Source: Actinomycetes bacterium
Lineage (GTDB): Bacteria; Actinomycetota; Actinomycetes; Streptosporangiales; Streptosporangiaceae
NCBI GenBank assembly: GCA_023425615.1
Contig: JAFACJ010000266.1
Span: forward strand, 1-9,412
Direction: 5' to 3'
Length of the DNA: 9,412 nucleotides
A program made the translations under genes and the position numbers. Below are positions 6,457 to 9,412 of the stretch, one piece after another. Under the pieces are notes generated by a model. It searched no databases, was not told where the DNA came from, and saw only the letters and a program-made list of their open reading frames with translations. Position 1 is the stretch's first letter. Each line of letters starts with the position of its first letter.

Positions 6457-8160
6457 TCAGGAGGTGACCAGGCGGCCGGGGAGGGCGTCGGTCAGTTCGT
6501 CGTGGTCGACGAGGACCGTGCCGTTGACGAGGGTGTAGTCGTAGCCGCGGGCGCGCTGGGTGAAGCGGTGGGCGCCGAGGGGGAAGTCGGCGACCATCTC
6601 GGGGGTGTGGAGGTAGAGGCCGTCAAGGTCGAGGACGTTGATGTCGGCGTAGGCGCCGGGGGCCAGGACGCCGCGGTCGGCGATGCCCCACAGGTCAGCC
6701 GCCTCCAGGGTCAGCTTCCGCACCGCGCGGCCGACGTCCATGAGCCCCCGGTCGCGTACCCAGTGCCTGAGGAAGTAGGTGGAGTTGCCGGCGTCCATCG
6801 TCAGCGCCACATGGGCGCCGGCGTCGGCGACGCCGATCACCACGTCGGGGTTGGTGATCATCTGGGCGACGGCGTCGAGGTCCTGGTTGAGGACCGGGTA
6901 GTACAGCAGGCCGAGGCCGCGGGTCTCCAGGGTGTAGGCGAGGAACGCGGCGGCGGCGCCGGTGCCGCGCCGCGCCGCCTCGGCGGCGAGGCTGTTGTCC
7001 GGGCTCACGTCGTAGTCTGCCGAGCCAGGCGGCATGAGGTAGATCTTGGCGGGGTCCTTGGGCGCCAGCGGGCCCGACAGCTCCGAGGGGCGCTCGGCCT
7101 CCTCGATCAGACGGGCGCGCAGCCCCTCGTCGGCGAGGGCGGGCAGCCGGTCTCCCGAGGGCAGTGCCATCAGCCGGGACCAGGAGGGCAGGGTGTCGTA
7201 GGGGGTGCGGCTGACCAGGCCGTAGACGATGGCGCTGCCCCGCACCGCGGTCATCGGGCGCAGGTCGGCGTTCCTGGCGCGGGCCGCGGCCGTCTCGTCC
7301 ATCACCCAGGACCACAGCCCGGGGCGGCGGTCGCTCTGCATGATGGAGAAGGCGAGGGGACGGCCCGAGGCGCGGGCCACCTCCTCCATCCACGCCATCT
7401 CCGAGACGGAGTTGCGGCGTTCGGCGCCGTCGCGCTCGCCGATGCGCGGCACCACCTGGAAGGTGCCGCGGCCGCGGGCGGCCATGGCCTGCGCGATGGC
7501 GGCGAGTTCGGCGGGCAGCGCGTAGGTGCCGGGCACCGGGCGCCCGTCGGGGACGGTGTGCATGAAGCTGCGGGACGTGGAGAAGCCGAGCGCGCCGTTC
7601 TCGACCGCCTCGCCGACCGCCGCCGCCATCGCGGCGATATCGTCGTCCGTGGCGGGCGCCTCCTCCAGGCTCCGCTCCCCCATCACGTAGTAGCGCAGCG
7701 CGCAGTGGCCGACGAGGCCGCCGGCGTTCACGCCGAGCGCGCGGCGGCCCAGCGCCTTGAGGTAGTCGCCGTAGGTCTCCCAGCCCCAGTCGAGCCCCGC
7801 CATGATGGTGTCGGCGGGGATGTCCTCGACCGACTCCATCATCGCGGCGAGGTAGCCCTCCCGGCCCGGCCTGACCGGCGCGAAGGTGACGCCGCAGTTG
7901 CCCATCACCACGGTGGTGACGCCGTGGTGGCAGGAGGGCGTGGCGGCCGGGTCCCAGAAGAGCTGGGCGTCGAGGTGGGTGTGGACGTCGATGAACCCCG
8001 GGGTGACGAGCCTGCCGGAGGCGTCGATCTCGCGTCCGCCGCGGTCCTCGACCTCGCCCACCGCGGTGATCCGGTCGCCGTCGACGGCGACGTCGGCGCG
8101 GCGCGGGGGCGAGCCCGTCCCGTCCACCACCTCGCCGCCGCGGATCACGATGTCGTGCAT
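6457..8160 (-). CDS. Amidohydrolase, N-acyl-D-amino-acid deacylase-like
   Basis: A 567-residue member of the amidohydrolase superfamily, closest in layout to N-acyl-D-amino-acid deacylases (D-aminoacylases), which remove an acyl group from D-amino acids using zinc. It begins with the small beta-sandwich half (IVIRGGEVVDGTG), then the metal motif HTHLD (His60, His62, Asp64), GNCG (Cys89), VGHCALR (His152), GALGFSTSR (189-197), the active-site aspartate in ADAGAH (Asp446), and returns to the beta-sandwich (GAYADINVLDLDGL). No histidine occurs between residues 201 and 450, where D-aminoacylases carry two zinc ligands; the corresponding places seem to read FQVVPR and AFSIMQ. It may bind one metal or do different chemistry. 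ATG at 8158-8160 is supported by gggaggg on the minus strand (8168-8174). It shares a promoter region with the SDR, with sites B and C. The superfamily is firm; deacylase activity is doubtful. Confidence 0.93.
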   Translation of the reverse strand: MHDIVIRGGEVVDGTGSPPRRADVAVDGDRITAVGEVEDRGGREIDASGRLVTPGFIDVHTHLDAQLFWDPAATPSCHHGVTTVVMGNCGVTFAPVRPGREGYLAAMMESVEDIPADTIMAGLDWGWETYGDYLKALGRRALGVNAGGLVGHCALRYYVMGERSLEEAPATDDDIAAMAAAVGEAVENGALGFSTSRSFMHTVPDGRPVPGTYALPAELAAIAQAMAARGRGTFQVVPRIGERDGAERRNSVSEMAWMEEVARASGRPLAFSIMQSDRRPGLWSWVMDETAAARARNADLRPMTAVRGSAIVYGLVSRTPYDTLPSWSRLMALPSGDRLPALADEGLRARLIEEAERPSELSGPLAPKDPAKIYLMPPGSADYDVSPDNSLAAEAARRGTGAAAAFLAYTLETRGLGLLYYPVLNQDLDAVAQMITNPDVVIGVADAGAHVALTMDAGNSTYFLRHWVRDRGLMDVGRAVRKLTLEAADLWGIADRGVLAPGAYADINVLDLDGLYLHTPEMVADFPLGAHRFTQRARGYDYTLVNGTVLVDHDELTDALPGRLVTS

Positions 8161-8187
8161 GGCTCAGCCCTCCCGTAGAACGGAGAT

Positions 8188-8207
8188 AAAAGAGCGGGTA
8201 CTCACTT
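8188..8207 (+). promoter_or_regulatory. Operator-like site C, amidohydrolase side
   Basis: AAAAGAGCGGGTACTCACTT matches site B at 16 of 20 positions, including an identical right half GTACTCACTT. On the minus strand it directly follows the candidate -10 TATGGT and would cover the amidohydrolase start point near 8201. Confidence 0.65.
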
Positions 8208-8213
8208 ACCATA
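8208..8213 (-). promoter_or_regulatory. Candidate -10 of the amidohydrolase (TATGGT)
   Basis: On the minus strand TATGGT fits TANNNT, touches site C and predicts a leader of about 40 bases with a ribosome site. The -35 is poor (TATCTT or TTATCT at 17-18 bases), so recognition may need help or use another sigma factor. Confidence 0.38.
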
Positions 8214-8235
8214 GTCCCGAGTCGCCTGCGAAGAT

Positions 8236-8255
8236 AAGAGAGTATGTACTCACTT
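8236..8255 (+). promoter_or_regulatory. Operator-like site B, SDR side
   Basis: AAGAGAGTATGTACTCACTT is the most symmetrical copy: its halves pair at 8 of 10 positions around the centre, with core GAGTA-TG-TACTC. It lies between the candidate -10 of the SDR (8258-8263) and the -35 position. Centre to centre it is 48 bases from site C. Confidence 0.7.
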
Positions 8256-8257
8256 GC

Positions 8258-8263
8258 TAGGCT
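8258..8263 (+). promoter_or_regulatory. Candidate -10 of the SDR/ferredoxin unit (TAGGCT)
   Basis: TAGGCT fits TANNNT and predicts a start near 8270 with a 35-base leader. The -35 region (around 8235-8240) does not resemble the consensus. Site B ends 2 bases upstream, so a bound repressor would exclude polymerase. Confidence 0.35.
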
Positions 8264-8304
8264 GGCGGTACCTCAGCCGGCCTCTGGCATCTCGGGAGTT
8301 CTCT

Positions 8305-9120
8305 GTGGGATCGATGGACGGCCGGGTGGCGATCGTCACCGGCGCGAGCCGCGGTATCGGACAGTGCATCGCCGAGCGCATGGCGGCCGAAGGGGCCGCG
8401 GTCGCCCTGGTGGCGCGGACGGTCACGCGGGGCTCGTCCGCGCTGCCGGGCTCGCTGGAGGAGGTCGTGGAGCGGATCAGGGCCAAGGGCGGCCGGGTCG
8501 CGGCGGTGCCCGCCGACCTCACCGTGCCCGAGGACGTCGAGACGGTCGTCGCCCGCGCCGAAGAGGCACTGGGCCCGGTCGACACTCTGGTGAACAATGC
8601 CGGTGTGAACTTCTACGGGCCGGCACTCGACATCCGCGTCCGCCGCTACGCCCTGATGTTCCAGATGATGGTCCACGCCCCGTTCCGGCTGTGCCAGCTG
8701 GCGGTGCCCGGCATGGTCGAGCGCGGCCGCGGCTGGATCCTCAACATCACCTCCAAGCAGGCACGGCACCCGGCCGGGCCGCCCTACCCCGACTGGGCCG
8801 CCGACGGCTGCGTGCCCTACGGCATGTGCAAGGCGGCGCTCGACCGCCTCACCACCGGCCTCGCCGCCGAGGTGCACGGCACCGGCGTGAGCGTCAACGC
8901 CCTCGGGACGTCGGGGCTCGTGATGACGCCGGGCGTCGCCGTGGTCTCCCCGCACACGCCCGACAACGCGCCGGTGGAGGACGACAGCGCCATGGCCGAC
9001 GCCGCGCTGGTGCTGTGCAACTCCGCGCCCGAGACCGTGACCGGACGGATCGCCTACAGCATGGACCTGCTCGGCCGCCCCTTCCCCGAGGGACCCTGGT
9101 CCCTGTCCGCGACCTTCTGA
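8305..9120 (+). CDS. Short-chain dehydrogenase/reductase (SDR)
   Basis: A 271-residue classical SDR, an NAD(P)-dependent oxidoreductase interconverting an alcohol and a ketone. Rossmann motif TGASRGIG at 12-19, NNAG at 97-100, catalytic Ser150 in NITSKQ, Tyr172 and Lys176 in YGMCK. After the second strand, the segment RTVTRGSSALPGSLEE replaces the short turn seen in the simplest SDRs, as in a subset of catabolic SDRs. The GTG at 8305 is chosen because cgggag at 8293-8298 lies 6 bases before it; the ATG at 8314 gives the same protein minus three residues and has only an overly close ggga. A TTG at 8254 would place the start inside site B and is not credible. The ferredoxin gene follows after 43 bases, probably in one transcript. 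Acting on the alcohol made by a P450 is a reasonable inference from this pairing, not shown. Confidence 0.94.
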   Translation: MGSMDGRVAIVTGASRGIGQCIAERMAAEGAAVALVARTVTRGSSALPGSLEEVVERIRAKGGRVAAVPADLTVPEDVETVVARAEEALGPVDTLVNNAGVNFYGPALDIRVRRYALMFQMMVHAPFRLCQLAVPGMVERGRGWILNITSKQARHPAGPPYPDWAADGCVPYGMCKAALDRLTTGLAAEVHGTGVSVNALGTSGLVMTPGVAVVSPHTPDNAPVEDDSAMADAALVLCNSAPETVTGRIAYSMDLLGRPFPEGPWSLSATF

Positions 9121-9150
9121 ACCGTTCCCGCACCAGCCCGAAGACGACAT

Positions 9151-9158
9151 GGAGGAGG
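9151..9158 (+). promoter_or_regulatory. Strong ribosome binding site of the ferredoxin
   Basis: ggaggagg lies 5 bases before the ATG at 9164 and decides that start over the in-frame ATG at 9149, which overlaps this sequence. Confidence 0.7.
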
Positions 9159-9163
9159 ACCGC

Positions 9164-9352
9164 ATGAAGGCAACCGTGGATCCGGACCGCTGCCAGGGAC
9201 ACGCGCGCTGCTGGGAGCTCGCGCCCGAGGTGTTCGGCCTCGACGAGGAGGGCCACGGGATGGCCCTGGTCGCCGAGGTCGCCGGCGCGTCCGAGGACGC
9301 GGCGCGCAAGGCCGCGCGCAACTGCCCCGAGCGCGCCATCATCCTGGACTGA
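9164..9352 (+). CDS. Small P450-type ferredoxin with a His-variant cluster motif
   Basis: A 62-residue iron-sulfur protein of the kind that delivers electrons to actinobacterial P450 enzymes. Ligand motif: Cys10 and Cys16 in CQGHARC, then Cys54 in NCPERAI. The central position of the usual CxxCxxC is His13, giving the CxxHxxC...CP form. Three cysteines predict a [3Fe-4S] cluster, or a [4Fe-4S] cluster with an unusual ligand. The acidic middle (PEVFGLDEEGHG) is typical of this family and may form part of the partner surface. The strong ribosome site at 9151-9158 suggests high expression. It lies 43 bases behind the SDR and ends 6 bases before a hairpin. The P450 at 1-1311 is the only one visible and a possible partner; another P450 could lie just to the right. 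No ferredoxin reductase is present in the window. Confidence 0.95.
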   Translation: MKATVDPDRCQGHARCWELAPEVFGLDEEGHGMALVAEVAGASEDAARKAARNCPERAIILD

Positions 9353-9358
9353 GCCCTC

Positions 9359-9398
9359 CGGGTGCCGCCCCCGACCCCGACGGGCCGGGTGGCACCCG
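9359..9398 (+). terminator. Probable terminator after the ferredoxin
   Basis: An 8-bp stem (cgggtgcc 9359-9366 with ggcacccg 9391-9398) encloses a GC-rich loop that can fold further through ccc/ggg pairing. It begins 6 bases after the stop codon and would end the SDR-ferredoxin transcript. Confidence 0.55.
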
Positions 9399-9412
9399 CT
9401 TCACCGCGGTCG

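Noticed and set aside
6502..8178. 558-codon plus-strand frame antisense to the amidohydrolase
   Set aside because: Composition is Val/Gly/Asp-rich shadow sequence, and it extends through the amidohydrolase start region toward site C.
8254..8304. TTG start at 8254 extending the SDR by 17 residues
   Set aside because: It would begin inside operator-like site B, has no ribosome site, and adds sequence unlike SDR N-termini.

Overview
The window is about 9.4 kb of very GC-rich DNA. Its third-position G/C bias, GTG starts and TetR-controlled acyl-CoA genes suggest a soil or clinical actinomycete; a member of Streptosporangiales or Thermomonosporaceae (Actinomadura-like) would fit, but this is inferred from style, not from a marker gene. 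It holds nine protein genes, the first cut by the left edge. I saw no RNA gene, mobile element or CRISPR array, and no gene-free stretch longer than about 145 bases.

Layout. On the left, a 5'-truncated cytochrome P450 (1-1311, +) ends at a strong hairpin terminator and is followed by a small DoxX-type membrane protein (1413-1919, +) and a TetR-family repressor (2055-2735, +). A thiolase (2802-3989, -) converges on the repressor across a perfect hairpin. The thiolase is divergent from an alpha/beta hydrolase (4072-4953, +), whose stop codon abuts the GTG start of an AMP-forming acyl-CoA ligase (4954-6414, +). That two-gene unit converges, across another perfect hairpin, on a D-aminoacylase-like amidohydrolase (6457-8160, -). 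The amidohydrolase is divergent from an SDR oxidoreductase (8305-9120, +) and a small P450-type ferredoxin (9164-9352, +), which ends at a last hairpin.

How the genes may work together. P450 plus ferredoxin could hydroxylate a substrate, the SDR could oxidise or reduce the resulting oxygen function, the ligase could make a CoA thioester, and the thiolase could cleave a beta-ketoacyl-CoA. The two hydrolases would handle unknown intermediates. This reads as part of a catabolic pathway for a hydrophobic carboxylic acid (steroid-, terpenoid- or fatty-acid-like). The substrate cannot be read from the sequence, and the acyl-CoA dehydrogenase and hydratase steps are absent from the window.

The main observation is a shared, imperfectly palindromic 20-bp motif. 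Two good matches (C, B) flank the amidohydrolase/SDR promoters, one good match (A) is at the tetR promoter, and one weaker match (D) lies between thiolase and hydrolase. All lie within or next to plausible -10 elements. The TetR protein therefore probably represses itself and both divergent promoter pairs, making 2000-9352 one local regulon. Two of the enzymes also look atypical: the amidohydrolase has no histidine over the stretch where D-aminoacylases carry two metal ligands, and the alpha/beta hydrolase has no histidine in its last 67 residues, where the catalytic one is expected.
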